DNA of 58,451 nt, from positions 1 to 58,451 of the forward strand of contig JANPGV010000221.1 in assembly GCA_031424145.1 (NCBI GenBank). The letters are read 5' to 3'. Position numbers and translations under genes: made by a program. The number at the start of each line of letters is the position of its first letter. Position 1 is the stretch's first letter. The notes beneath the pieces were generated by a model. It was given only the letters and a program-made list of their open reading frames with translations. It did not search any database and had not been told where the DNA came from. Shown in pieces: positions 22,579-31,983 of this stretch. Origin of the DNA: JAENVT01 sp031424145 (GTDB lineage Bacteria > Actinomycetota > Acidimicrobiia > Acidimicrobiales > Ilumatobacteraceae).

Positions 22579-24488
22579 CCACCAACACCACGGATCAGCG
22601 GCCGAGCCAAGAGCCCGATGACCATCCGATCGACGACGACGCCGTCGTCCGCCCACCGGATGCCCGCCCGAGCGCGACCCCCGGACCCTTGAGGGCCATC
22701 GGCATGCCCGCGGAGAAGTCGAAGGATTTCGGTGGCTCGACGAAGCGACTGCTGGGGCGCATGCGGGATGAGCGTGCGCGGGCCATCGCCGTGCTGTGCT
22801 TCGCAGTGCTGAGCGTGACGTTGACGGTGACCGGCCCGAAGATCCTGGGCCACGGAACCGACCTGATCTTCAACGCGATCCGCAGCGGCCATCACATCGA
22901 CTTCCCAGCATTGCGCGGGGTGCTGCTGACCGTCCTCGTGCTCTATGTATGTGCCGCCGGACTTTCGTATCTGCAGTCGTACACGCTCGCCGGCGTCGTG
23001 CAACGAACGGTGTATCGACTGCGTTCAGACGTCGAAGACAAGATCAATCGCCTGCCGCTCAGTTACATCGACTCGCAGCCGCGCGGCGATCTTTTGAGCC
23101 GCGTGACCAACGACATCGACAACATCTCGCAGAGCCTGCAGCAAACGCTCAGCCAGCTGCTGACGTCGGTGCTGTCGCTGATCGGTGTACTGACGATGAT
23201 GTTCGTCATCTCACCCCTGCTCGCCACCGTTGCGACGATCACGATTCCCACATCGCTGTTCATCATCCGCTTCGTGACCAGTAGATCGAAGAAGCGCTTC
23301 GTCGCCCAATGGAGGCACACCGGAACGCTCAACGCACAGATCGAAGAAGCGTTCACCGGGCACGCACTCGTGAAGGTGTTCGGCCAGCAGCACGATGTCG
23401 AGCAGCGGTTCGGCAACAAGAACGAGGAGCTGTACAGCGCCAGCTTCGGGGCACAGTTCATCTCCGGGATCATCCAGCCGGCGATGATGTTCCTGGGAAA
23501 CATCAACTATGTCGCAATCGCTGTGATCGGCGGTCTCCGGGTGTCATCGGGCGCCATGAGCCTCGGCGATGTGCAGGCGTTCATCCAGTACTCACGGCAG
23601 TTCACGCAACCGATGACCCAGCTCGCCTCGATGGCCAACGTGCTGCAGTCAGGTGTTGCGTCCGCAGAGCGCGTGTTCGAGCTGCTCGACGCCGAGGAAC
23701 AGAGTCCCGATCCAGCCGTACCCGTTGTCGAGATCGATCCCCAGGGCAGGGTCGAGTTCGAGCACGTCGCCTTCTCCTACGACCCGAAGAACCCGTTGAT
23801 CACCGATCTGTCGTTCGTCGCCGAGCCGGGGCAGACAGTTGCAATCGTGGGACCGACCGGTGCAGGCAAGACCACTCTTGTCAACCTGATCATGCGCTTC
23901 TACGAACTGGGTGGCGGATGCATCACGCTCGACGGCAAGAACGTCGCCGACATGAGGCGGCATGATCTGCGCGCAAATGTTGGGATGGTGCTGCAGGACA
24001 CTTGGCTGTTCAGCGGGACCATTCGCGAGAACATCCGCTATGGAAACCTCGACTGCACGGAGGAGCAGTTCACGGAAGCCGTCAGGGCCACATACGTGGA
24101 TCGATTCGTGCACTCGCTGCCCGACGGCTACGACACGCTGATCGACGACGAGGGCGGAACCGTCAGCGCGGGCGAGAAGCAGTTGCTGACGATCGCCAGG
24201 GCGTTCCTTGCCGACCCGGCCATCCTCATCCTCGACGAGGCCACGAGCTCCGTCGACACGCGCACCGAGGTGTTGATCCAGAAAGCGATGGCCGCGTTGC
24301 GGTCGCAGAGAACCAGCTTCGTGATCGCTCACCGTCTATCGACGATTCGCGATGCCGACCTGATCCTGGTCATGAACGCCGGGAGCATCGTCGAACAGGG
24401 CACCCACGAAGAACTGCTTCACAAGCACGGCGCATACTTCGATCTCTACAACGCCCAGTTCGCCGCTCCCGCAACCGAGGTCGACTAG
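22575..24488 (+). CDS. Heterodimeric ABC exporter subunit 2 (consensus Walker B)
   Basis: 637 residues. An extra hydrophilic N-terminus of about 60 residues precedes the six-helix exporter domain and the nucleotide-binding domain. Walker A GPTGAGKTT is near 426-434, and Walker B with an intact Glu (ILILDEATSSVD) is near 550-561. The signature motif is altered to VSAGEKQLL (normally LSGGQ) near 530. The two subunits are therefore complementary: the degenerate site pairs the Asp of subunit 1 with the altered signature of subunit 2, and the active site pairs consensus elements. The ATG overlaps the previous stop. A small GC hairpin lies in the 33 bases before the convergent flavoprotein gene. 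Confidence 0.92.
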   Translation: MTTNTTDQRPSQEPDDHPIDDDAVVRPPDARPSATPGPLRAIGMPAEKSKDFGGSTKRLLGRMRDERARAIAVLCFAVLSVTLTVTGPKILGHGTDLIFNAIRSGHHIDFPALRGVLLTVLVLYVCAAGLSYLQSYTLAGVVQRTVYRLRSDVEDKINRLPLSYIDSQPRGDLLSRVTNDIDNISQSLQQTLSQLLTSVLSLIGVLTMMFVISPLLATVATITIPTSLFIIRFVTSRSKKRFVAQWRHTGTLNAQIEEAFTGHALVKVFGQQHDVEQRFGNKNEELYSASFGAQFISGIIQPAMMFLGNINYVAIAVIGGLRVSSGAMSLGDVQAFIQYSRQFTQPMTQLASMANVLQSGVASAERVFELLDAEEQSPDPAVPVVEIDPQGRVEFEHVAFSYDPKNPLITDLSFVAEPGQTVAIVGPTGAGKTTLVNLIMRFYELGGGCITLDGKNVADMRRHDLRANVGMVLQDTWLFSGTIRENIRYGNLDCTEEQFTEAVRATYVDRFVHSLPDGYDTLIDDEGGTVSAGEKQLLTIARAFLADPAILILDEATSSVDTRTEVLIQKAMAALRSQRTSFVIAHRLSTIRDADLILVMNAGSIVEQGTHEELLHKHGAYFDLYNAQFAAPATEVD

Positions 24489-24504
24489 CGCGGTGTCATG
24501 CACG

Positions 24505-24519
24505 GCCGCCTGCGGCGGC
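24505..24519. terminator. Short GC hairpin between convergent genes
   Basis: GCCGCC-TGC-GGCGGC, a 6-bp perfect stem, lies 16 bases after the ABC exporter stop and 3 bases from the stop of the flavoprotein gene. No T tract, so weak evidence. Confidence 0.4.
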
Positions 24520-24521
24520 GA

Positions 24522-25739
24522 TCACGCATAGTTGGCTGCCATCGCTCCCATGATCTCGCCGATGTTTGCGGGATCGAAGAACTCAACCGGTGAGACCGTT
24601 CCGGCGGTGATGCTGGCGAAGTCGTCCATCGCTTTGCGGTTTCCGTGCACCGCACCGAGGAGCTGCTGCATCTCGGGCGGCGGCAACTCCAACGTGGCCA
24701 GTTGCGTGGTGAACTCGTAGATCGGCATTGCGTGGGTGTCGCGAGCTCGGTGGTATGCGGTCATCGTGTCGTTGAACGAGCCCTTGCCTGAGAAGGCGTC
24801 GTCGAGCGCTGTCGAGCACCGCTCCGCGTCGATGAACGCGTCGCTGATCCCCTGTGCCGTGATCGGATCCTTGTTGTAGCCGGCATCGCCGACGAGCGCC
24901 CACCCTGGTCCGAACGGCTTGCGGAAGAAGTTGGGAACCGAGCCCCCAGCGAACCGTTCTTCGCGGGTGGCACCACGAACCCGGGCGGCGAAGTCGGGGG
25001 CCAGTTCGAGCGTCTTGAGATAGTTGGCCTCGACGTCGGCCTTGTATGCGGATGACTCCGCGTACGGCCAGCCGACGACGAGCATCGTCAGGCCGTCGTT
25101 CGTGGCTACCGCCGCCCAGCCGCGGTCGGGGCGTATCACGATCTCGAAGCCGTCGACGGGCAGACCGCTCCAGTAGGTGTAGTAGCTCCATTGCAGCATC
25201 GGCTTCTCGTTGTACTGCTCGGGACGAATCGCATTGGCAACGCGCGAGTTGCGGCCATCCGCGCCGATCACCACCCGAGCCCGCTCGACGACCGATGTTC
25301 CGTTCCCGTCGTGGCCGCGGATGCCGACGACCGCGCCGTCTTCGACGATGACCTCATCGACCGCAAATTGCTCGCGCACGTCGGCGCCTGCGTGCGCTGC
25401 GGCATCCACGAGAATCTTGTCAAGAAGCGTGCGGCGCGGGGCGTACGCCGAAGAGATTCCCTCGACTGGGCGCGGCGTGCCCTTGATGGTGAACGGTCCG
25501 AAGTCGAACGAATACGTCTCGACCGACGGACACCCAGTCGCCGCCACCTCGTCGAACAGACCCCATCTGGTCAACGCGGCGACGCCCGGTGCATGGATCA
25601 CATGTGTCGAGACCGTGTCACTGGGAAACGAAGCGCGATCCACGACCAGAACCCGGTAGCCCTTGCGGGCCAGCAGCATTGCCGTTGGCGAACCGGCGCA
25701 ACGAGCGCCCACGACGATTGCGTCATATTCCTTTGCCAT
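24522..25739 (-). CDS. FAD-dependent oxidoreductase (geranylgeranyl reductase/PHBH-like)
   Basis: 405 residues. The N-terminal Rossmann motif is YDAIVVGARCAGSPTAMLLARKGYRVLVVDR (residues 5-35; GxRxAGS instead of GxGxxG, as in several reductases of this group). A mid-protein block with VVIGADGRNSRVA near 155-167 and the FAD-ribityl motif WALVGDAGYNKDPITAQGISDAF near 292-314 complete the PHBH/geranylgeranyl-reductase fold. It could hydroxylate an aromatic or reduce an isoprenoid; the context does not decide. The ATG follows GGAG at 8-base spacing. The LuxR-type gene lies just upstream on the same strand, separated by 83 bases. Confidence 0.88.
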   Translation of the reverse strand: MAKEYDAIVVGARCAGSPTAMLLARKGYRVLVVDRASFPSDTVSTHVIHAPGVAALTRWGLFDEVAATGCPSVETYSFDFGPFTIKGTPRPVEGISSAYAPRRTLLDKILVDAAAHAGADVREQFAVDEVIVEDGAVVGIRGHDGNGTSVVERARVVIGADGRNSRVANAIRPEQYNEKPMLQWSYYTYWSGLPVDGFEIVIRPDRGWAAVATNDGLTMLVVGWPYAESSAYKADVEANYLKTLELAPDFAARVRGATREERFAGGSVPNFFRKPFGPGWALVGDAGYNKDPITAQGISDAFIDAERCSTALDDAFSGKGSFNDTMTAYHRARDTHAMPIYEFTTQLATLELPPPEMQQLLGAVHGNRKAMDDFASITAGTVSPVEFFDPANIGEIMGAMAANYA

Positions 25740-25822
25740 TCCTGCATCTCCTCGTTCTGCGCCTCTACGGCGGTTGCAGGGACGATGACAGGAAATCGCT
25801 GCGAGCGGATCGGGGAGGTCCC

Positions 25823-27487
25823 CTATTCGCCGGCCGGTTTTCCACGGGCGCTGAATGCCGCCGCCTGACCTCGGCTGCGCAGACCGAGCTTGGAAAGGAT
25901 GTTGCCCACGTGATGCTCGACGGTCTTGCGACTGATGAACAACCGTTCGGAGATCTCCGGGTTGGACAAGCCGTGACCGATGAGCTCGAGGACCTCGGCC
26001 TCGCGCTTGGACAGGGGCCCATCGCCACTTCTCACCGATCCGCTGCCCGAGGCTCTAGCTCTGACTCCGAGCGACCGCAACACTGCAGCAGCAGCATCGG
26101 CGTGTCGTGCGGCCTGGAGCCGTTCGAACGCATCGAGGGCTGCTCGCGCCTCCGACATGGCGACCTCGGGACGCTCGGTCAACAACGCGTTGGCCAATTC
26201 GAGCCTCGAGTGCGCCACCTCCATCGGCATCTGTGCCTTAGCGAAACCAGCGAGGGCCTCGCGAAGGCATGCCTGAGGATCGCCGGAACCGGCGGCGAGA
26301 CGCACCCGGCCCCGCGCCAGCGAAGCAACAGCACGTAGGTACTGGCCGCCGTGGTTGGTTGCGCACACGTCGAGTTGGTCCGTAGCTGCAGCGGCCTCGT
26401 CGACCATGTTGGCGTTGAGGTGAACATCGACGAGGAGAGCGAGGAGTGGCGCGGCGGCCGTACTGGTCTGGTCGATCTGGCCGAGGGCTCGTTCCAGGAT
26501 GTCCCTGGCGAGCGCCGGCTGGCCGCTCGCCAGACGAATGGCCGCCAAGGGGCGGGCGACGTCGGCGTTCGAGGCTGCATCGAGTCCCTCGAGCAACTGT
26601 TCGGCCTCCTCGATCCGACCCTGCCGCACCCGCAAGTCGGCCAACCTCACCAGCGCGCCGCCTCGCAGCGACTGTTGACCGAGGCTCCACAGGCGGACCG
26701 CGGCCGTCAGGGCGAGATCGGCCTCCGGCCACCGCCCCGCTGCCGTCAGGATCCCGCCATAGTGCGTGCGGCAGAAGGCGGAGACCGCCGGCAGCTTGCG
26801 ACGCTCGGCGATCGCCTCGCCGATCCGGATCCACTGATCGGCGCGTCCGACGTCATGAGCGTGTTCGCATGCCGAGAAGAGCTGGCAGAAGATCTCTTCG
26901 AGCACGCAGAAGTCCTCGACCTCGCTGCCCGCGACGGCGGCGAGTGCTTCGTCGAGCAGCATCATGCCTTCCTCGTAGCGGTCGCTGTGCACCAGGCTGG
27001 CCCCCAGGTACGCGAGAGACACGAACTCCAAGTCGGAGTCACCCGATGTTCGTGCGGTGCTCAGCGCTTCGCGAAAGCGCTCCTCCTTTCGGATCCTGTC
27101 ACCTTCGAACATGCCGATGTTCAGCGCCACCCACCCTCGTTCGGGCGATTCTGCGGAGTGGCCCAACAAGGTCTGGGCACGAGCCAGCCAGCCGCTGCCG
27201 ACCGCCCAATCGCCGACAACCGCCAGATGCATGTAGGCGACCGTCCGCGCCACGCGGACGGCACCAACGTGATCGTTCGAGTCGCGATACGCCGCAAATG
27301 CTCGTTCCCAACTCGCTATCGCTTCGGCAAAGTTCATCTCCAAGTAGGCGGCACGGGCCAAGCCCTCGATCACCTCGGCAGATTCAGAGTCGCTCCGCTC
27401 GAATGCTCGACGAGCGCCCGCTGCGTCGCCTGCGCGAAGTGCGGCGCGACCTTCGGCGATCAGCTCGTGCTGCGGCGAAGTCACCAA
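25823..27487 (-). CDS. TPR-repeat LuxR family transcriptional regulator
   Basis: 554 residues. Residues 1-465 are Ala/Leu-rich paired helices typical of TPR/MalT-like repeats. The C-terminal 65 residues are a GerE/LuxR helix-turn-helix: LSKREAEVLELIGHGLSNPEISERLFISRKTVEHHVGNILSKLGLRSRGQA. There is no N-terminal AAA domain, so this is the ATPase-free form of the LAL/MalT group. Starts at TTG 27487 or GTG 27484 are equally plausible. The neighbouring FAD enzyme, 83 bases downstream on the same strand, is the obvious candidate for co-regulation. The signal is unknown. Confidence 0.9.
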   Translation of the reverse strand: MVTSPQHELIAEGRAALRAGDAAGARRAFERSDSESAEVIEGLARAAYLEMNFAEAIASWERAFAAYRDSNDHVGAVRVARTVAYMHLAVVGDWAVGSGWLARAQTLLGHSAESPERGWVALNIGMFEGDRIRKEERFREALSTARTSGDSDLEFVSLAYLGASLVHSDRYEEGMMLLDEALAAVAGSEVEDFCVLEEIFCQLFSACEHAHDVGRADQWIRIGEAIAERRKLPAVSAFCRTHYGGILTAAGRWPEADLALTAAVRLWSLGQQSLRGGALVRLADLRVRQGRIEEAEQLLEGLDAASNADVARPLAAIRLASGQPALARDILERALGQIDQTSTAAAPLLALLVDVHLNANMVDEAAAATDQLDVCATNHGGQYLRAVASLARGRVRLAAGSGDPQACLREALAGFAKAQMPMEVAHSRLELANALLTERPEVAMSEARAALDAFERLQAARHADAAAAVLRSLGVRARASGSGSVRSGDGPLSKREAEVLELIGHGLSNPEISERLFISRKTVEHHVGNILSKLGLRSRGQAAAFSARGKPAGE

Positions 27488-27536
27488 GCCATCATCTCAT
27501 GGAGCGCACAACCAAGTTCTCAGAGCGCTGGCGTGG

Positions 27537-28292
27537 TCACGACCACGACGTGATGGGCCGCACCTGCAACTCGCCGTCGACGAGGATGTCGACGCGTTCG
27601 TTGAAGAAGCAGAGATGGTTCTCGATCGTCGGCACCTGCGGAACCGGGGTGACGTACACCCAGACGATGTTCTCGACGATCTCACCACCCGGGATGGCAA
27701 CGGAGAAGTAGTTTGCCGTGCCCTTGTACGGGCAGGCGGTCGTCTGCGTCGATCGCCGCAGCAGGTCGAGCCGTACGTCGGACTTCGGGATGTAGTAGCG
27801 CGTTGGCAAGCCCGTCTCGAACAACAGGACCGGTCGGGTGGTGTCGACGATCGTTTCGCCATTGATACGAACTTCGACGTGCCGGGACGAGCGCAATGCA
27901 TCGACCCGCTTGTAGGGATCGCGCGCATGCACGAACACCTCTTCGTCCTCCTCGAACCAGTTGTCGACCTTGTTCCAGTAGAACGCGGCATAGGCCGAAA
28001 GGTCCGGTGCCCCTTCGATGGGCGACGGATAGCTCCACACGGCGTTCTCGATCCGCCGCTGACCGACGACGATCGACCAGTACTCGGCGTGACCTTTCAG
28101 CGGGCAGTGTGTGGAGCGATCGGTCCTCTCCAAGAGGTCGAATCGAATGTCTTCCTTGGGCAGGTAGTAGACGGGAAGATGACCGGTCTCGAACAGATAG
28201 ATCGAGTGGATGGTGTCGGCGATGGCGACGCCGTCGACAACCGCTCGCAGCCGGCGATGGTTCGGCTCGAGGCGTAGGGGCTGTTCGACCAT
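27537..28292 (-). CDS. Tandem DUF427 domain protein
   Basis: 251 residues with two DUF427 domains (about 10-110 and 125-240). Each carries the motif YYLPKEDIRFDLLERTDRSTHCPLKGHAEYWS or its second version YYIPKSDVRLDLL...CPYKGTANYFSV. The paired CPxKG motifs are the family hallmark. The ATG at 28292 overlaps the stop of the molybdoenzyme gene by one base (TGATG), so the 72 residues of open frame upstream are not used. Function is unknown; the coupling to a molybdenum oxidoreductase is a clue not explained by known biology. Confidence 0.9.
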   Translation of the reverse strand: MVEQPLRLEPNHRRLRAVVDGVAIADTIHSIYLFETGHLPVYYLPKEDIRFDLLERTDRSTHCPLKGHAEYWSIVVGQRRIENAVWSYPSPIEGAPDLSAYAAFYWNKVDNWFEEDEEVFVHARDPYKRVDALRSSRHVEVRINGETIVDTTRPVLLFETGLPTRYYIPKSDVRLDLLRRSTQTTACPYKGTANYFSVAIPGGEIVENIVWVYVTPVPQVPTIENHLCFFNERVDILVDGELQVRPITSWS

Positions 28293-30604
28293 CAAGCGAC
28301 AACCACCGCCGTTCGAAGAACCATCGTCGGTGGTTCGTGCGCCCGAATCGGCGGCGGCGTGCCGACGAACAGCTCGATCTGGACGCGCGCCTGTTGGCCG
28401 GCACAGCCTTGCGAGAGGCTCGAAGTCGGTCGGTCCTCCGTGACCGAGTTCGGATTGCCGTGCACGCACATCACCGTTCCGTCGTCCAGCTGCAGCGGGT
28501 CGTACCACGCACCCGTCGCGAGTTGGACAACGCCCGGACGAACCGCGGTCGAATGCACGGCACCAGCGAGGCAGGCGCCACGGTCGTTGAAGACTCGAAG
28601 CACGTCGCCGTCGCCGATGCCACGAGCTTCGGCGTCGATCGGGTTGATGAGAATGGGTTCACGCCCGTTGACCTTGCTGGCCAGGCTGAACGCCCCGACA
28701 TCGAGTTGACCGTGCAGCCGCGTCGAGGGCTGGTTGGCGATCAAGTGGATGGGGAAAGAGCCGTCACCCCCGTTGTCGGGCTCGAACCAGGCGGGATGTC
28801 CGGGGCAATCGGCATAGCCGAAGCCGGCGATCACCTCGGACGAGAGCTCGATCCGGCCGCTCGGCGTTCGCAGCTTGAACTGATCGGGGTTGTTGCGGAA
28901 CTGCTCGAACATGACGAGGTCTTCGTCAGGGAACGGCATCTTGACCCCGCCGTCGGCCCAGAACTGATCGAACGGAGGAACCTCACCACCGCCCTCGCCG
29001 ATCTTCGATCGCCATCTCTCATACAGGTGCTCCAGCCACTGACGGGGTGTCCTGCCCTCCGTGAAGGCGTCACCGACACCCATTCGCTCGGCAATCATCC
29101 GGAAGATCTCGTGATCGTCCTGCGCCTCGCCCGGCGCCGATGTCGCCCGATGCATCGCGTTGAGATGTGTGTCGCGGCGACCGGCACCGAAGTCTTCGCG
29201 CTCGGTCGGAATGCTGGTCGGCAGCACAATGTCTGCGTGCCGGGCCATCGCCGTCCAGTACGGCTCGTTGACGATGACGGTCTCGGTCGACGCAAGTGCT
29301 CTGCGCAACCGGGCGAGATCCTGGTGATGGTGGAACGGATTGCCGCCTGCCCAGTAGACGAGCCGGATATCGGGATAGGTGTACCGGCCACCGTCGTAGG
29401 TGAACTCGGCTCCCGGTGACAGCAACATGTCGGCGATCCGCGCCACGGGGATGAACGTGTGCACCGGGTTCGGGCCTTTCGGCATGTGCGGCAGCCCCAC
29501 CGCAGGCCCGGTGGATCCGACATCGCCCATCGAGCCGTAGCCGTGACCAAAGCCTCCGCCCGGCAGGCCGATCTGTCCGAGCAACGCGGCCAGCGCGAGC
29601 CCCGCCCAAACCGGTTGCTCGCCATGCGGTATCCGTTGCAAGGACCAGGTGACCGTCACGAGCGTTCGCACCGACGCCATCCGACGGGCCAAGTTGCGAA
29701 TGTCGTCGGCGGGGATCTGGCAGCGAGTGCTGGCCCAATCCGCGTCCTTGGCCACGCCATCGGAAGCGCCGAGCACGTACGCCTCGAAAATGCCCGCGCC
29801 CGCTGTGTACCGCTCGAGAAACTCACGGTCGGCGAGACCCTCGGTCAGCAGCGTGTGCGACAGCCCCAACATCAGCGCAACGTCGGTACCCGGCGTGACC
29901 GGATACCACGTCGCCGGAATGCCGGCGGGAAGATCGTTGCGGACAGGGCTGATGAGCGCGAACTCGACTCCCCGCCCCACAGCCTGAAGGAGATAACGCC
30001 CGGTGTGGTGCTGCGTCATGCCACCGTGTGTGACGAACACGTTCTTCGCCGGGATGCCGCCGAACGCGACGACGAGGTCGGTGTGCTCGACAATTGTCGG
30101 CCACGACGTCGGGCGCCGCAGCACCTCTTCGGCGCTGCCGACGATGTGCGGCAACACCACGACCGAGGTTCCGTTGCTGTACGAGTTGATCGATCGGGTG
30201 TATCCGCCGATGAGGTTGAGCATTCGTTGGAGCTGCGTCTGCGCTTGATGGAAGATGCCGGCGCTGGCCCAGCCGTACGAGCCCCCGAAGATGCTCTCGT
30301 TGCCATGTTCGCTGCGAACCCGTTGCAACTCGGCAGCGACGGCATCGGTGGCCTCGCTCCAGCTGACCTCGACGAAGTCGTCATTGCCTCGACGGTCGCT
30401 TTGTCCCGGTCCGTGCTCCAGCCAGCCACGTCGAATCGCCGGACGTTGAATCCGCGTTGCATGCCGCGCGGCACCGATGACGCCCGCGAGCAGGGGTGAC
30501 GGATCGGGATCGGTCGGGTGCGGGACCACTTCGACGATCTCGTCGTCAACGACGCGGACACCGTGCGCGCCCCAGTGCGAGGTTGTGGGTATCACAGTCG
30601 ACAT
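28292..30604 (-). CDS. Molybdopterin oxidoreductase, DMSO reductase/BisC family
   Basis: 770 residues, the usual length of DMSO/TMAO/biotin-sulfoxide reductases. There is no N-terminal 4Fe-4S Cys motif and no twin-arginine signal, so it is cytoplasmic like BisC. The block YGWASAGIFHQAQTQLQRML near 110-129 and NSYSNGTSVVVLPH near 140-153 match the family; Ser143 is the expected molybdenum ligand. C-terminal cofactor-binding elements include HLIANQPSTRLHGQ and VQLATGAWYDP. It probably reduces an S- or N-oxide, for example free methionine sulfoxide or biotin sulfoxide. The ATG is at 30604, divergent from metY 53 bases away, which hints at a sulfur theme. Confidence 0.9.
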   Translation of the reverse strand: MSTVIPTTSHWGAHGVRVVDDEIVEVVPHPTDPDPSPLLAGVIGAARHATRIQRPAIRRGWLEHGPGQSDRRGNDDFVEVSWSEATDAVAAELQRVRSEHGNESIFGGSYGWASAGIFHQAQTQLQRMLNLIGGYTRSINSYSNGTSVVVLPHIVGSAEEVLRRPTSWPTIVEHTDLVVAFGGIPAKNVFVTHGGMTQHHTGRYLLQAVGRGVEFALISPVRNDLPAGIPATWYPVTPGTDVALMLGLSHTLLTEGLADREFLERYTAGAGIFEAYVLGASDGVAKDADWASTRCQIPADDIRNLARRMASVRTLVTVTWSLQRIPHGEQPVWAGLALAALLGQIGLPGGGFGHGYGSMGDVGSTGPAVGLPHMPKGPNPVHTFIPVARIADMLLSPGAEFTYDGGRYTYPDIRLVYWAGGNPFHHHQDLARLRRALASTETVIVNEPYWTAMARHADIVLPTSIPTEREDFGAGRRDTHLNAMHRATSAPGEAQDDHEIFRMIAERMGVGDAFTEGRTPRQWLEHLYERWRSKIGEGGGEVPPFDQFWADGGVKMPFPDEDLVMFEQFRNNPDQFKLRTPSGRIELSSEVIAGFGYADCPGHPAWFEPDNGGDGSFPIHLIANQPSTRLHGQLDVGAFSLASKVNGREPILINPIDAEARGIGDGDVLRVFNDRGACLAGAVHSTAVRPGVVQLATGAWYDPLQLDDGTVMCVHGNPNSVTEDRPTSSLSQGCAGQQARVQIELFVGTPPPIRAHEPPTMVLRTAVVVA

Positions 30605-30657
30605 CGATTCATGATTTCACAACCGCCGTCTCCGGAGCTACGCGCGACAATCGGCGT

Positions 30658-31983
30658 ATGTCACAGGACGAACGGTCACACGATCCGAGCCGCGAACGCC
30701 AGTGGGGTTTTCGCACCAGGGCTATCCACGCCGGTGCGCACCCCGAACCCATCACCGGTGCCCGGGCGGTACCGATCTATCAGACGACGAGTTTCGTCTT
30801 CGAGAACACCGCCGACGCAGCAAACCTCTTCGCGTTGCAGAAGTACGGCAGCGTCTACACGCGCATCAGCAACCCGACGGTTGCCGCGTTCGAGGAACGA
30901 ATGGCCAGCCTCGAAGGCGGCATCGGCGCTGTGGCAACAGCCAGCGGTCAATCCGCGGAGTTCCTCGTCATCAGCGCGCTGTGCGAATCCGGTGATCATG
31001 TCGTCTCCTCCGCTCAGCTCTACGGAGGCACGCGGACACTACTGGAGGGCACCTTCGCGAGGTTCGGCATCGCCACCACTTTCGTGTCGAGCGATCAGCC
31101 GGCCGATTTCGAGGCGGCATTGCAACCGAACACCAAGTTGATCTACACCGAAGTGGTCGGCAATCCCTCCGGCGTCGTTGCCGATCTCGCAGGGCTCGCC
31201 GAAGTCGCCCACGGCGCGGGGATCCCACTCGTCGTGGACTCGACCGTGGCAACTCCATATTTGTGCCGGCCGATCGAGTGGGGAGCAGACATCGTCGTGC
31301 ACTCGGCAACCAAGTTCCTCGGCGGGCATGGCACGTCGCTCGGTGGCGTCGTCGTCGAGTCCGGTCGATTCGATTGGGGCAACGGCAACTTCCCGCGAAT
31401 GACCGAGCCTGTTGCTTCATACGGGGACCTGTCGTGGTGGAACAACTTCGGTGAATTCGCGTTCTGCACGAGACTTCGCGCCGAGCAGTTGCGCGACGTG
31501 GGCCCGACGCTGTCCCCGTTCAACGCCTTCCTGTTGATGCAGGGCATCGAGACGCTGCCCCAACGGATGGACGCCCACCTCGACAACGCTCGTGCCGTGG
31601 CCAAGGCGCTGTGCGGCAACCCGGCCGTCGCATGGGTCCGCTGGGCCGGACTGCCCGATCACCCTCACCACGCCAGAGCGGCGAAATACCTCCCGATGGG
31701 CCCAGGGGCCGTCTTCTCGTTCGGAGTAGGCGGTGGCCGTGCCGCCGGAAGCGCCTTCATCGAGGCGTTGGAGATGTGCAGCCACCTGGCCAACATCGGC
31801 GATACGCGCACGCTCGTGATCCATCCCGGCAGCACAACGCACCGGCAACTCTCAGACGCCGCGCTCGATGCTGCTGGAGTGCCGCCGGATCTCATTCGCA
31901 TCTCGGTGGGCATCGAGGACGCCGACGACATCATTTGGGACATCGAGCAGGCGCTGACCGTCGCCAAGAAGGCTGCGCAGTGA
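30658..31983 (+). CDS. metY: O-acetylhomoserine sulfhydrylase (aminocarboxypropyltransferase)
   Basis: 441 residues, Cys/Met-metabolism PLP enzyme. It converts O-acetylhomoserine and sulfide to homocysteine. Motifs: the start WGFRTRAIHAGAHPEPITGARAVPIYQTTSFVF, then ASGQSAE near 100, the strand VVDSTVATPYLCRPIEWGADIVVHSATKFLGGHG with the PLP Lys at 219, and HPGSTTHRQLSD near the end. The long insertion typical of the OAHS subgroup is present. The open frame reaches 30496, but that lies within the divergent gene, so ATG 30658 is used. It overlaps the CoA-binding gene by 4 bases (GTGA). Confidence 0.95.
   Translation: MSQDERSHDPSRERQWGFRTRAIHAGAHPEPITGARAVPIYQTTSFVFENTADAANLFALQKYGSVYTRISNPTVAAFEERMASLEGGIGAVATASGQSAEFLVISALCESGDHVVSSAQLYGGTRTLLEGTFARFGIATTFVSSDQPADFEAALQPNTKLIYTEVVGNPSGVVADLAGLAEVAHGAGIPLVVDSTVATPYLCRPIEWGADIVVHSATKFLGGHGTSLGGVVVESGRFDWGNGNFPRMTEPVASYGDLSWWNNFGEFAFCTRLRAEQLRDVGPTLSPFNAFLLMQGIETLPQRMDAHLDNARAVAKALCGNPAVAWVRWAGLPDHPHHARAAKYLPMGPGAVFSFGVGGGRAAGSAFIEALEMCSHLANIGDTRTLVIHPGSTTHRQLSDAALDAAGVPPDLIRISVGIEDADDIIWDIEQALTVAKKAAQ

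Noticed and set aside
30496..30657. 54-codon N-terminal extension of MetY
   Set aside because: It overlaps the divergent molybdoenzyme gene; MetY proteins start at the ATG at 30658.
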